Origin: an uncultured Prevotellaceae bacterium | GTDB taxonomy: Bacteria; Bacteroidota; Bacteroidia; Bacteroidales; Muribaculaceae | Direction: 5' to 3' | Length of the DNA stretch: 64,000 nucleotides | Assembly (NCBI GenBank): GCA_900319525.1 | Contig: ONOU01000009.1 | Span: 1 to 64,000 of the forward strand | In this document: positions 36,351 through 44,881 of the stretch, one piece after another | How the letters are laid out: every line of letters starts with the position of its first letter | How positions within the stretch are numbered: position 1 is the first letter of the stretch | The notes under the pieces: model-generated | Database searches by the model: none | Seen by the model: only the letters and a program-made list of their open reading frames with translations | What the model was told of the DNA's origin: nothing | Program-made: the position numbers and the translations under genes

Positions 36351-38285
36351 CTATCTCTTGGGCTTCTGATTCTTGGACAGGGTCAGGTTCTTGTATGACG
36401 ACTTGTTCTTCTTGACCTTCACCTTGGTGGTGATGTAACGGTTCTCGCCGCCATAGAACAATTCCAGTCTGTATTTGTCGGGCTGCAGGTTGGTGAAGAC
36501 AAAGACGCCATTGTCGCGCTTGTCCACAGTATAAATCCTGCTGAGCGAGCCATTGCCGTTGTACAGGCGCAGCAGGGCGCCATTGATGGGCTGGAGACGG
36601 TCTTCGGCAAACAACTGCTGGTCCTCATCGGCACGCGCGATGTCACTCCAGCGCACAGTCCCGGCAATAACGCCATTCTTGAAACTGCCCTTGCGGCCAA
36701 AGTACTCATCGATGCCAAGCGACTGGTTCCACGCCTCCAGCCAGCAGTAGTTGTCGCTAAACAGGCGCTCACGCTCGGGCATGTAATCATGAAACGAGCC
36801 CTCGCTCAAGAAACCCGGCAGCTTGTTGAAACGCAGCACTCCCAGGCCCACTTTGTAGCCCCAATCATAGAATGACCAGTCGCCACGACTGCGCTCCTGG
36901 GCTGTCCACACGGTAAGTTCGTTGCCTATCAGATGTTTCATCACCAGCTGGCTCAGTTTGAGGCTGCCCTCGACAACATCCTTACCGTCCCATCCCCGGT
37001 ACAGTCCCAGCGGGAAGTTGACGCGCTTGGCGATGCCGGTGGCATTGCTGTGGATAGAAAAGAAGATGTCAGCGCCACTGTTGGCGGCCAGCGACACGAT
37101 CTCAAACAGGTCAAGGTCATCCTCGGTGAAATTGGTTTTGCGCGAGATGGCGGTCTCGTAGCCCTTGTTCTCCAGAATTTCCTGAAGGGCAAGTCCCTTG
37201 GTCAGGTTGGAGTTGGACTCATAGTAGTGCAACGTGTCCTGCTCACCGATGACCCAAGTGGGCATGTGGCGGTCGTCACTGTCGTGGCCGCCGTGGCCCG
37301 GGTTGATGAACACGCGGGGGGTGTCCTTGGCACTCACGGGGTTCTTTAACTTCTCTTTAACGCCTTTGCCACGGGCATTGACCAGGGGGCGAGAAGCGGC
37401 GGGGACATCCAGCTCCAGCAGCTTGACCGTCCCGTCATAGATCACACTGTAAACGACCTTGCCGCCGGCCGTCATGGGCTGAACGGCACGCTCGTCACGT
37501 CCCGATATGGGTTTGCACACCCCGCCATCGACCGACAACAGCCAGATGCATGACCCGCTGGTGCGCACGTTGCCTGCATTGCTCATGGCGATGATGTAAT
37601 CGTTATTGTACCAGCACGGCATGAGGAACTGCCCCAGATCGGCAATGACCGTGCCATTGAGATCACACACAAACAGTCCACGAGAGGCGGCCTCAAACAG
37701 CACCCGCGTGCCGTCGGGCGACAGGGCTGCCCACAAGTAGCCGTTGCTCTCCTTGACAGGCTGCATCGAGCGCGTCGTGCCTGCCTCATCCACCAGGTAT
37801 AGCATGTCTCCACGCGTGTAGCAGTAGGCGCCAACCTGCTTCGAGCTGCGCCACACCTGGCGCTCACCGTTGATGACGACACCACGGGTCGTCTGTAGCG
37901 GCTGCACCCGGCCGTGCTGGGCCTTGAGGACCACCTGATCCTTGCCGGTAGCAGGGTCATAGCAGTGTCCCGTACGGTATATGAGGCCATTCTTCTTGCG
38001 CTGCTGGGTGACGTAATACACCTTGCCATCACCGCCGATAATGGCGTCAAAGCCTGGATAACCCGTGCTGGCCACCGTTGTCACCGCACCGGTCGAGAGA
38101 TTCTTTAGCATCAGGCTGGTGCCCTCGGTGGGCGAGTACAGCAGCCACTGCCCGTCGGCACTGATTTGCGGGAAGAAGCCGCAGCTGTCCACCAGAACGC
38201 GCTCACTGCCATGTTTCACACCCGCTGCCATTGTGCCCATCACGCACAGGCAAGCCAACATCATTGTCAGGAAAAGCCTTTTCAT
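36351..38285 (-). CDS. Fused beta-propeller/N-acetylmuramoyl-L-alanine amidase
   Basis: The start used gives 644 residues with a signal peptide (MKRLFLTMMLACLCVMGTMA); the open frame extends 59 codons upstream but without signal character. Residues about 25-300 form a TolB-like propeller. Residues about 325-540 are an amidase_3 domain with VFINPGHGGHDSDD, ESNSNLTKG, FSIHSN and LSEGSFHDYMPE. A C-terminal strand domain follows. Both modules recur as separate adjacent genes downstream. Its promoter contains a perfect palindrome. Expected to act on peptidoglycan in the periplasm or at the surface. Confidence 0.88.
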   Translation of the reverse strand: MKRLFLTMMLACLCVMGTMAAGVKHGSERVLVDSCGFFPQISADGQWLLYSPTEGTSLMLKNLSTGAVTTVASTGYPGFDAIIGGDGKVYYVTQQRKKNGLIYRTGHCYDPATGKDQVVLKAQHGRVQPLQTTRGVVINGERQVWRSSKQVGAYCYTRGDMLYLVDEAGTTRSMQPVKESNGYLWAALSPDGTRVLFEAASRGLFVCDLNGTVIADLGQFLMPCWYNNDYIIAMSNAGNVRTSGSCIWLLSVDGGVCKPISGRDERAVQPMTAGGKVVYSVIYDGTVKLLELDVPAASRPLVNARGKGVKEKLKNPVSAKDTPRVFINPGHGGHDSDDRHMPTWVIGEQDTLHYYESNSNLTKGLALQEILENKGYETAISRKTNFTEDDLDLFEIVSLAANSGADIFFSIHSNATGIAKRVNFPLGLYRGWDGKDVVEGSLKLSQLVMKHLIGNELTVWTAQERSRGDWSFYDWGYKVGLGVLRFNKLPGFLSEGSFHDYMPERERLFSDNYCWLEAWNQSLGIDEYFGRKGSFKNGVIAGTVRWSDIARADEDQQLFAEDRLQPINGALLRLYNGNGSLSRIYTVDKRDNGVFVFTNLQPDKYRLELFYGGENRYITTKVKVKKNKSSYKNLTLSKNQKPKR

Positions 38286-38325
38286 ATTACAATCGTCGTT
38301 TTTTGCTGTGTTACACTTTAAACGA

Positions 38326-38357
38326 CAAAGGTAAAGAAAAGTTTTGGGTTCACCCAA
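38326..38357 (-). promoter_or_regulatory. Promoter with palindromic operator-like site, fused amidase gene
   Basis: Minus strand: TTG (38357-38355), 21 nt, TACCTTTG (38333-38326). The spacer and -33 contain the perfect inverted repeat TTGGGT-TC-ACCCAA (38344-38357), so a dimeric regulator could compete with RNA polymerase. Confidence 0.6.
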
Positions 38358-38436
38358 TTCCCCTGTCATTTTTTTTCGACAGCCACCATTCTGGCGGTCG
38401 CAACGGCAGTCACCTGCTCTCATCTCGTACGGGCCA

Positions 38437-38488
38437 CAAAAAACCAATCCCGCAACAAGCACTCCTATAACTTGATTGCGGGATTGGT
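38437..38488 (-). terminator. Strong terminator of the sigma-factor operon
   Basis: A perfect 13-bp stem, ACCAATCCCGCAA (38443-38455) with TTGCGGGATTGGT (38476-38488), followed on the minus strand by six T residues. It lies 50 bp past the last gene of the operon. Confidence 0.92.
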
Positions 38489-38537
38489 CCGATTTATTAT
38501 TTATTATGAAAAAATGTAGAATTATTGTCTCTATCAG

Positions 38538-38978
38538 TTAGTTCTTACGTTTCTGCTTGGAAATCATCTCGCGCGTGAACTTGGCCTCGGCACGCTTGAG
38601 TTGGAAGAGCTGCTTCTTGGTCAATATCTTAGAGAATTTCTCAAAGTACTTGACCTCGATGTCCCCTTCCTGGACACGCGTGCTGGATAATGCCGACGCG
38701 GCTACCTCATAGTCACGGTCGGTGGGATTTTTCTTCTTCTCGACCTCAGAAGCCAGGGCTCGCGCGTTGCGATTGACCTGATAGATCTCACGCTCCATCT
38801 GTTCATACAACGGCATGAACTTCTTTTGCTGGGATGGGGTTAGGCCCAATTCCTCGATGATCATTTCGTGCTTGGCCTGATACATGTCTGTAGCGAACTT
38901 GGACCGTCCGCTATTTTGTGCAGTTAACGCGCCTGTGACGACAAAAACCGCGATCAGTATAGAAATAAGTCTTTTCAT
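38538..38978 (-). CDS. Small secreted Spy/LTXXQ-like helical protein
   Basis: 146 residues with a signal peptide (MKRLISILIAVFVVTGALTA). The mature part is helical and charged; the segment MIIEELGLTPSQQKKFMPLY resembles the LTxxQ/Spy type periplasmic chaperone or stress sensor, and KILTKKQLFQLKRAEAKF is a second partial copy. Third gene of the ECF sigma factor operon, so it may be a periplasmic sensor or effector for that regulon. A family match is tentative. Confidence 0.65.
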   Translation of the reverse strand: MKRLISILIAVFVVTGALTAQNSGRSKFATDMYQAKHEMIIEELGLTPSQQKKFMPLYEQMEREIYQVNRNARALASEVEKKKNPTDRDYEVAASALSSTRVQEGDIEVKYFEKFSKILTKKQLFQLKRAEAKFTREMISKQKRKN

Positions 38979-38998
38979 CGTTCTTCTTCTTAAAGGAA

Positions 38999-39400
38999 TC
39001 AATATTCATCAATCGAGCCGTCCTCGTTGCTCATGGCTACCGAGTCCTCATAGTTGAGGATATCATAGTCACTCACCGAGCCACTCATGATAAACTCATC
39101 AAGATTGCGGCTGTCGGAATGAAGCTTCTCGGCAACGGCACCCACACTGTTGACATTGCTCACGCCATTGAAGTGGTTGAATACCGTCATCATGCACCAC
39201 ACGCCGGCAAACATCGCGGCGAGATAGGCCAGAGGCTTGATGCGCTGCCACATCGTGGGCTTGATGTCAACGGGAGTGATTTCAATATCGGGCAGCATGG
39301 CAGCCATCTTCTTATTGAAATCATCAAAGTAATTCTCAGGCACTTTAAAGCCCGGATCCTTACCGTATTTATTCAATATTGTGGAGTCTTCTCGTTTCAT
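38999..39400 (-). CDS. Putative membrane anti-sigma factor
   Basis: 133 residues from the ATG that begins MKREDSTILNKYG. The FKVPENYFDDFNKKM motif near residue 20 is common in proteins encoded after Bacteroidetes ECF sigma factors. One membrane segment (PLAYLAAMFAGVWCMMTVF, about 50-70) separates a short cytoplasmic N-terminus from an acidic periplasmic tail. Gene position 33 bp after the sigma factor stop codon supports an anti-sigma role, although no zinc-binding ASD motif is seen. Confidence 0.65.
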   Translation of the reverse strand: MKREDSTILNKYGKDPGFKVPENYFDDFNKKMAAMLPDIEITPVDIKPTMWQRIKPLAYLAAMFAGVWCMMTVFNHFNGVSNVNSVGAVAEKLHSDSRNLDEFIMSGSVSDYDILNYEDSVAMSNEDGSIDEY

Positions 39401-39433
39401 AACGCCTATTTGACTTGCAAACGTCAAAAAAGT

Positions 39434-39994
39434 TTAATCGGTTTCACCCAAAAATTGTTCGATTTTTTTCACCGCATGGTGATAAGAGGCTTTCAGTGCC
39501 CCCTCGCTGGTGCCCAAAATCTCACTCATCTCGTCATACTTCATCTCGTCATAGTAGCGCAGGTTGAATACCAGGCGCTGCTTCTCGGGCAAGGCGGCAA
39601 TGGCCTTCTGGAGGTTGATTTGTGCCTGATCGCCGTCAAACCATTCGTCGCTCTCGAGCTGATTTACCAGGAAGCTCTCATCGTCATCGATCGAGAGCTG
39701 GTTCATCACCTTCTTCTTGTTGACAAACGTGATCGACTCATTGATGGCTATCTTGTAGAGCCAAGTCGAGAGTTTGGCATCTCCCCTAAAGTTATCGATG
39801 TTTGTCCACGCCTTCATGAAGGTGTTTTGCAGCACGTCGTTGGCATCGTCATGATCGATGACCATGCGACGGATCTGCCAGTAAAGCTGTGAGCTGTAAT
39901 GCTCTATCACCTTACCGAACGCCGTTCGACACTGCTTGGGGTCGTGCAGTTGCTCGACCACCTGTGCTTCGTCATATTTTTCTCGTGCTGCCAT
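39434..39994 (-). CDS. ECF-type RNA polymerase sigma factor
   Basis: 186 residues with region 2 (LYWQIRRMVIDHDDANDVLQNTFMKAW, summarised, about residues 33-60) and region 4 with a helix-turn-helix (LPEKQRLVFNLRYYDEM, then MSEILGTSEGALKASYHHAV). An acidic insert lies between the two regions. It heads an operon with a membrane anti-sigma candidate and a small Spy-like protein, ending at a strong terminator. Likely directs envelope stress or nutrient-response genes. A near-consensus -7 (TAACTTTA) lies upstream. Confidence 0.92.
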   Translation of the reverse strand: MAAREKYDEAQVVEQLHDPKQCRTAFGKVIEHYSSQLYWQIRRMVIDHDDANDVLQNTFMKAWTNIDNFRGDAKLSTWLYKIAINESITFVNKKKVMNQLSIDDDESFLVNQLESDEWFDGDQAQINLQKAIAALPEKQRLVFNLRYYDEMKYDEMSEILGTSEGALKASYHHAVKKIEQFLGETD

Positions 39995-40132
39995 GTATTT
40001 TAGTTTTGAGCCGTAAAGTTAGCAAAAATTTTGCCAACTTGCCCTATTTCGGTCAATTCTTTTGATTTTTTTATCATTTTGCCCACCCCGATATATCCTT
40101 TATATCCGTTTTATCTGTCATAAAACAAGCCA

Positions 40133-40164
40133 TCTCCGCCAGAGCATCATGGCACTGGCGGAGA
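40133..40164 (-). terminator. Terminator after the lipoprotein gene
   Basis: Perfect 10-bp inverted repeat TCTCCGCCAG (40133-40142) and CTGGCGGAGA (40155-40164), 27 bp past the stop codon, with a T-rich tract on the minus strand. Confidence 0.75.
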
Positions 40165-40190
40165 CAGCTGCAATTAAATGTGATGAAAAA

Positions 40191-40994
40191 TCAGTTGGAT
40201 GACGTATTAATGTAGAGGGGACCCGACACCTTATACTCCAAGCCGTTGCACTTGAATGTGCCGTTGATGGTCATGCACTGCTCGTTAAGGGTGAAGTCCA
40301 CGTCGGTAAGCGTGTAGAAGCCGTTGTAGTTAGACAACGCCTCATCGGCCACAATCTTGTAACCGTCCACGGTGGGTGTCACGGTCAGGCCGTTATACTG
40401 AACCTCGGGGACATCAACCGCACCGCTCAGGGTGGACATGAAATTGCTGACCTTCATGGTGCAAATCTCACCCTTGGAATCAAGGGCAAACAGGTAAGCC
40501 GACTGCTGGTGTTTGCCGTTCTGGTCGTTGCTAGGATTGGTGATTGAGGTAGTCACGTAGGCATACAAGAGCTGGGTGGTGCAAACCACTTCACCCGAGC
40601 TGGCGTGGACGGTGTACCACATCATGCCGGTCGCAAAGTCGATATAACCACCGAGCGACTCAACGTTGACGCTACCCGTTTGTTGTGAAGCCGTGGCTTG
40701 GAACTTATAGATTGTCGTTGATGACACACCCACCAACTTCATCTGTGGCGTGGTTATCGTGGCCGTGTGGCCGTTAGCATCGGTATAACCAGCGTCAAAC
40801 TTGATGGTCATGTCGGTGTAGTTGAGTTCCACATTGGCGTTGTCCTGTGAGAACACCACCTGGTCGCCATCAATGGCACGGCAATTGATGACCGATGTAA
40901 ACGTCTGCTTGTTGACGGGCTCATCCTCATTACCGCATGAGGTGAATGATGCCACTGCCATCAAGGCAAAAAGATAAATAAAAATCTTTTTCAT
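40191..40994 (-). CDS. Outer-membrane lipoprotein, tandem paralogue A
   Basis: 267 residues from the ATG that begins MKKIFIYLFALMAVASFTSC. Lipobox FTSC gives a lipid-anchored Cys about residue 20, followed by acidic residues (GNEDEP) of the kind that promote surface export in Bacteroidetes. The rest is beta-strand-rich. GGYIDFATGMMWYTVHASSG aligns with SGYVDFNEGAMRYIYTTADG of the next gene, so the two are paralogues. No known enzyme motif. Last of three consecutive lipoprotein genes downstream of a TonB-dependent receptor. Confidence 0.75.
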   Translation of the reverse strand: MKKIFIYLFALMAVASFTSCGNEDEPVNKQTFTSVINCRAIDGDQVVFSQDNANVELNYTDMTIKFDAGYTDANGHTATITTPQMKLVGVSSTTIYKFQATASQQTGSVNVESLGGYIDFATGMMWYTVHASSGEVVCTTQLLYAYVTTSITNPSNDQNGKHQQSAYLFALDSKGEICTMKVSNFMSTLSGAVDVPEVQYNGLTVTPTVDGYKIVADEALSNYNGFYTLTDVDFTLNEQCMTINGTFKCNGLEYKVSGPLYINTSSN

Positions 40995-41046
40995 TTTAAC
41001 CAAAAATTAATAAGGTGTCTTAATATTGTTGTTAGTTGATCTATCA

Positions 41047-41886
41047 TTAATAGGATGTGTAGTCAGGATAGGTCTTACCCGTGGCGGTCACTGTAGCATG
41101 CGGGCCCAGCATGTAGTGGGCATCCATGTGGTCACCAATCAAGTCAACGTTGACATTAAACGTCTTGAAGGGGTACTCGTCGGTGGATTTCTCGGTGGGG
41201 CCACTCACACTGTCGGTCCACGAGGTGTAACGGGCTGTTGTAGTGAGATTCTGACCAGAAAAGACATATCCGTTGCTCGTCAGGGTAACGGGAACCGTGG
41301 TGGCAGTGACTGTAGTGAGGCGCCTCAAGTCCTTGGCATGCACAATGTCCATGACCTTGACGATAGCGGTCATGTCACGCGCATTGAGGTTGAACTGGTA
41401 CATGACGTTACCCATCTTGGTCGTCTCGGTCGTGTCGTCATACTCGATGGTGTTTTCGGTATTGAGGATGAACACGTCGGGCATAGTCGATATAATGCGT
41501 ATGCCGTCGGCAGTGGTGTAGATATAACGCATGGCACCCTCGTTGAAGTCCACATATCCGCTGAAGTTTGGGTCACCGGGCGACCTCAGCACATAGAATC
41601 CCAGGCGTGAGGCTCGCGCAGCCAGGTCATGATAGGACACGGTGTGATCACTACCATCGTTGTAGAGAAGCTCGAGCTGGGCTGTGTGGTGGGTGGTGTC
41701 AAGGGTGAGCTTATTGCGTGTATTGGCCATGCCAATGACCTGATTGGTCACAGTATTGTACATGTGGTTGACCATCGGTGTATTGACGGTAAACACGCCA
41801 TCACCGCGCTTGGGCTCGTCATCACTGCACGAGACGATGGTGCCCAACAGTACTGTGGCGGCTATCAGTAACAGGATTTTCTTCAT
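41047..41886 (-). CDS. Outer-membrane lipoprotein, tandem paralogue B
   Basis: 279 residues with a lipoprotein signal (LLGTIVSC, Cys about 20) followed by SDDEPKRGD, an acidic export-type signal. Strand-rich body, with the SGYVDFNEGAMRYIYTTADG segment shared with paralogue A. Function unknown; a binding role at the cell surface is possible. A minus-strand TATCTTTG at 41933-41940 could be its -7 element. Confidence 0.75.
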   Translation of the reverse strand: MKKILLLIAATVLLGTIVSCSDDEPKRGDGVFTVNTPMVNHMYNTVTNQVIGMANTRNKLTLDTTHHTAQLELLYNDGSDHTVSYHDLAARASRLGFYVLRSPGDPNFSGYVDFNEGAMRYIYTTADGIRIISTMPDVFILNTENTIEYDDTTETTKMGNVMYQFNLNARDMTAIVKVMDIVHAKDLRRLTTVTATTVPVTLTSNGYVFSGQNLTTTARYTSWTDSVSGPTEKSTDEYPFKTFNVNVDLIGDHMDAHYMLGPHATVTATGKTYPDYTSY

Positions 41887-42018
41887 TGTATCTTCTTCTT
41901 TGTCTTTATTGAATGTGTCGTTTTGCGCGCTGCAAAGATATATTAAAAAACAAATGGCGCATCGTTTCTTGCACCATTTGTAATCATTTTTATATTAAAT
42001 CTAGTTAAAAAACGAATA

Positions 42019-42477
42019 TCACTTGAGTTTGCCACTCTGCTCAAAATGGCCACCGTGGCAATCGAACTTGATGTCATAGGTCTTGGCCTCAGTGTTGACG
42101 TTGCACAGCAGATCGGTCACCTGATAGGCTTCGCCAGGCATGGGAATAAGTTTGCCGTTACGCATCATGTAAGGCATGATGCCAGTGCCGGCATAAGTGT
42201 ACACCTTACCGGTCTTATCAACGGTAACAGGGGCATCGATGCGAACATCTATGGTCACAGGCATCTGGTCACTGAATTTAATGCTGTACATGTAAATACT
42301 GCTGGAGTCCTTGTCCATGTCTATGTCAAACACATAATAGGTATCTGACCCGCTCTCTTTTACACTTTCCAGATTCTGAGTGGGCACGACAGGCTCATCT
42401 TTCTTATCGTCACCACATGCGATGCACACCAGGCCCAACGCGGCAAGAGCGAACATCATTACAAAAAACTTCTTCAT
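42019..42477 (-). CDS. Small outer-membrane lipoprotein, related family member
   Basis: 152 residues with a lipobox (GLVCIAC, Cys about 21) and a GDDKKDEP acidic stretch. Its C-terminal DIKFDCHGGHFEQSGKL resembles the C-terminal GTFKCNGLEYKVSGPL of paralogue A, suggesting it is a shortened member of the same group. Its own consensus promoter lies upstream. Function unknown. Confidence 0.7.
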   Translation of the reverse strand: MKKFFVMMFALAALGLVCIACGDDKKDEPVVPTQNLESVKESGSDTYYVFDIDMDKDSSSIYMYSIKFSDQMPVTIDVRIDAPVTVDKTGKVYTYAGTGIMPYMMRNGKLIPMPGEAYQVTDLLCNVNTEAKTYDIKFDCHGGHFEQSGKLK

Positions 42478-42526
42478 TGTTCTTAAAAATAATTGAATAA
42501 TTGATTCTTAATTGTTAAATAACGCA

Positions 42527-42556
42527 CAAAAGTAACCATTTTTGCCATACCAGCAA
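42527..42556 (-). promoter_or_regulatory. Promoter of the small lipoprotein gene
   Basis: Minus strand: TTG (42556-42554), exactly 19 nt, TACTTTTG (42534-42527). Full consensus match, about 50 nt before the ATG. Confidence 0.7.
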
Positions 42557-42576
42557 AACTATCAGCCTAAAATTTT

Positions 42577-44796
42577 TCACAGCGTCAAGCGCAGGGTAAC
42601 ACCCAACTGGCGGCCATGTCCACGCTGCAAGAAATGGTGCTGAATGGAGACGAAGTAGAAAGTCTTGTACTGGGTATCAGTCAGATTGCGTCCCCATAGT
42701 TGCACACTATAATGCGGCTGCTTCCATGTGATGGAGGCACCCAGCAGGGCATAAAATGGCTGGCGCATTGTGTTGGCCTCGTCCCAATAGATGTCGCCCG
42801 TAGCGCGTAAGTTGGCGGCAAGTATAAGCAATTTATTCCAATCTCCACCAATTTTTATTGAGTGGTTGACCTCGGCAAACAGGGTGTGCATCGGTGCATA
42901 GGGCACACGCTTGCCGCTGTGGTCCTGTTTCCCGTCATTATAGTCTTTAAAAGCAGCATGAGTAAAGCCATAGCTCACATTGAACCTCGTGAGTTCGGTG
43001 GGACTCACGGTCATGGCAAACTCGGCTCCCCAGCTATGGGTCTTACCCGCATTGGTCATCATGCGGCCCGTGGTCGTGCCTGCCGGGAAGACGGTCAACT
43101 GGCGGTCACGGCAATCCATGAAGAAGACACCCAAATCGCTCTGTACCCTACTCTGCCAGCACTCAAAGTGCCCGCCCAGCTCATAGTTCCATGCCTTCTC
43201 GGGCTTATAGCCTACCATCTTGTCCACATCATACTGCATGCCGATGCCCATCATCTTCATCAGCCGTTGTTGCAACACGTCGCTGAACATCTGGGTATTG
43301 AAACCGCCCGCTTTGTTACCCCGCGTGACAGCGACATATACAGTGTGATTCTTGCCTGCCCACGGGTGCCACGTGAGGCTCACGTTGGGCAGCAGCCCCA
43401 GGAAGTCCTTGTTCAGCGTGCCGTGGTCATCAATGTCAATGTCGTCGTGTGTGAACAAGGCACCGGTGGCCTTAACGTATGTGCTATAACCCGTGTGGGT
43501 CACGCTGCGATAGTTGAGGCGCGCGTGCTCGTAGTCGATTCTCAGGCCCGCCTGCAGTGTCCACTGCCCCCAACGATAGGTGGACTCATGGTAGAGCGCC
43601 CCACCCCAGTTGGGACTGGTAAAGTGGCTTCCCAGCAAGAATGTGCGCGTGTCCCACTCAATAGGGTACTCGGGCATAGCGTCATTGACGTGCCGCTCGA
43701 TGAGGTCGGCGATACCGTAATCATAGAAATTTACCGGTGCGTCCATACGGTAACGACGATAAAAGCCGCTGGCACCAACAAGCCATTCATAACCTTCGGC
43801 CCGCTCATGGCTGCGGATGACAAAATCCTGGGTGACGGCGTGTTCACGACGGGCCTGGGTCAGCGTGAAGTAATCATGAGGCGTGAAATCCTGGTCCAAG
43901 GTCATGTTGTCGTCCAGGTACTGGTAACTGGTGATACTCGACAGGGTAAAGCCATCAAACGACTTGAGCATCGTCAAGCCGTCCATGACCGATGTGCGGC
44001 GATAGAAACACGTGTCGTTGTAAGCGATCTCGCCGGTCTCGGCCCACTCATAGGGGTACCCTCCCTGGCGGCTCGTCGTCACCGACGCCACATTAGAGAC
44101 ATACCAACCATCCTGATTGCGCCACTCCAGTTTGACGCGACCCGTGAACATGCGCTCCCAGTCACAACGCTTGCCATTGTATTGATTGGTAAATTCGCCG
44201 TTGGTCGAGCCATATTGTGCTGAGAGTGACAGGCCCAGGTTATCGCTCAGCAGGCGGTAATGGCTGGCACCCACACGCCATGTGCCATGGCTGGCGCCCT
44301 GCACCAGGGCACGAGTGCCCTGATAGTTGAGCGGGGACAGGGTATAGACGTGCATCACACCACCCAGCGTATTACGGCCGTATAAGGTACTCTGGGGGCC
44401 GCGCAGCACCTCAAAGCGCGCAACATCCATCAGGTCAAAGTCATAGTTCTCCTTGGTCATCACGGGCACGTTGTCAATCGTCAAGCCCACAGCAGGCTGG
44501 TCGATGCGGGTGCCGATGCCGCGGACATACACCGTCGAAGTCATGCGGCTGCCGTAATCAGGGATGAACAGGTTGGGGACCAAGTCGGCTACCGACTTGA
44601 CCGAAACCACCTGGTTGCGCTCGGCCTCCTGACGGTCTATGACAGTCAGGGCAGTGGCTTGGGTGCGCATGTCTGCACTCTGCTTGATGGCGGTAACGGT
44701 GACTTCGTCCAGCGACAACGTATCGCTTACCAACACGGGAACAGCCTGTGCAGCAAGCGGTACCATAGCCATTAAAAACAGCATTATTCTTTTCAT
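42577..44796 (-). CDS. TonB-dependent outer-membrane receptor
   Basis: About 739 residues from MKRIMLFLMAMVPLAAQAV. A short TonB-box-like segment (DTLSLDEVTVTA) precedes the plug domain with YVRGIGTRIDQPAVGLTIDN and VEVLRGPQSTLYGRNT-like sequence (FEVLRGPQSTLYGRNTLGG). A 22-strand-type barrel follows with aromatic-rich strands, ending GVTLRLTL. No SusC-type CarboxypepD N-terminal domain is present, so it is more like a siderophore, cobalamin or small-molecule receptor. Followed by three lipoprotein genes. A -7 element ends 5 nt before the ATG, so the message may be nearly leaderless. Confidence 0.92.
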   Translation of the reverse strand: MKRIMLFLMAMVPLAAQAVPVLVSDTLSLDEVTVTAIKQSADMRTQATALTVIDRQEAERNQVVSVKSVADLVPNLFIPDYGSRMTSTVYVRGIGTRIDQPAVGLTIDNVPVMTKENYDFDLMDVARFEVLRGPQSTLYGRNTLGGVMHVYTLSPLNYQGTRALVQGASHGTWRVGASHYRLLSDNLGLSLSAQYGSTNGEFTNQYNGKRCDWERMFTGRVKLEWRNQDGWYVSNVASVTTSRQGGYPYEWAETGEIAYNDTCFYRRTSVMDGLTMLKSFDGFTLSSITSYQYLDDNMTLDQDFTPHDYFTLTQARREHAVTQDFVIRSHERAEGYEWLVGASGFYRRYRMDAPVNFYDYGIADLIERHVNDAMPEYPIEWDTRTFLLGSHFTSPNWGGALYHESTYRWGQWTLQAGLRIDYEHARLNYRSVTHTGYSTYVKATGALFTHDDIDIDDHGTLNKDFLGLLPNVSLTWHPWAGKNHTVYVAVTRGNKAGGFNTQMFSDVLQQRLMKMMGIGMQYDVDKMVGYKPEKAWNYELGGHFECWQSRVQSDLGVFFMDCRDRQLTVFPAGTTTGRMMTNAGKTHSWGAEFAMTVSPTELTRFNVSYGFTHAAFKDYNDGKQDHSGKRVPYAPMHTLFAEVNHSIKIGGDWNKLLILAANLRATGDIYWDEANTMRQPFYALLGASITWKQPHYSVQLWGRNLTDTQYKTFYFVSIQHHFLQRGHGRQLGVTLRLTL

Positions 44797-44801
44797 GGCA
44801 G

Positions 44802-44809
44802 CAAAGGTA
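44802..44809 (-). promoter_or_regulatory. -7 element of the TonB-dependent receptor gene
   Basis: Minus-strand TACCTTTG with its last base only 5 nt from the receptor ATG. Transcription would start at or just before the start codon. No clear TTG -33 element is visible. Confidence 0.5.
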
Positions 44810-44832
44810 ATCATTTTTCAAAAAAAAAATAC

Positions 44833-44840
44833 TACCTTTG
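44833..44840 (+). promoter_or_regulatory. -7 element of the M16 peptidase gene
   Basis: Plus-strand TACCTTTG, about 40 nt before the ATG of the peptidase gene and divergent from the receptor promoter. The upstream region is an A-run without a TTG at the usual distance. Confidence 0.55.
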
Positions 44841-44881
44841 CCCACATCTAACGACTTAACAAACATAATCGACTAATTCTA

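Noticed and set aside
36351..38462. 59-codon N-terminal extension of the fused amidase
   Set aside because: The extension lies over the promoter and palindrome and lacks signal character; the ATG at 38285 begins a clear signal peptide.
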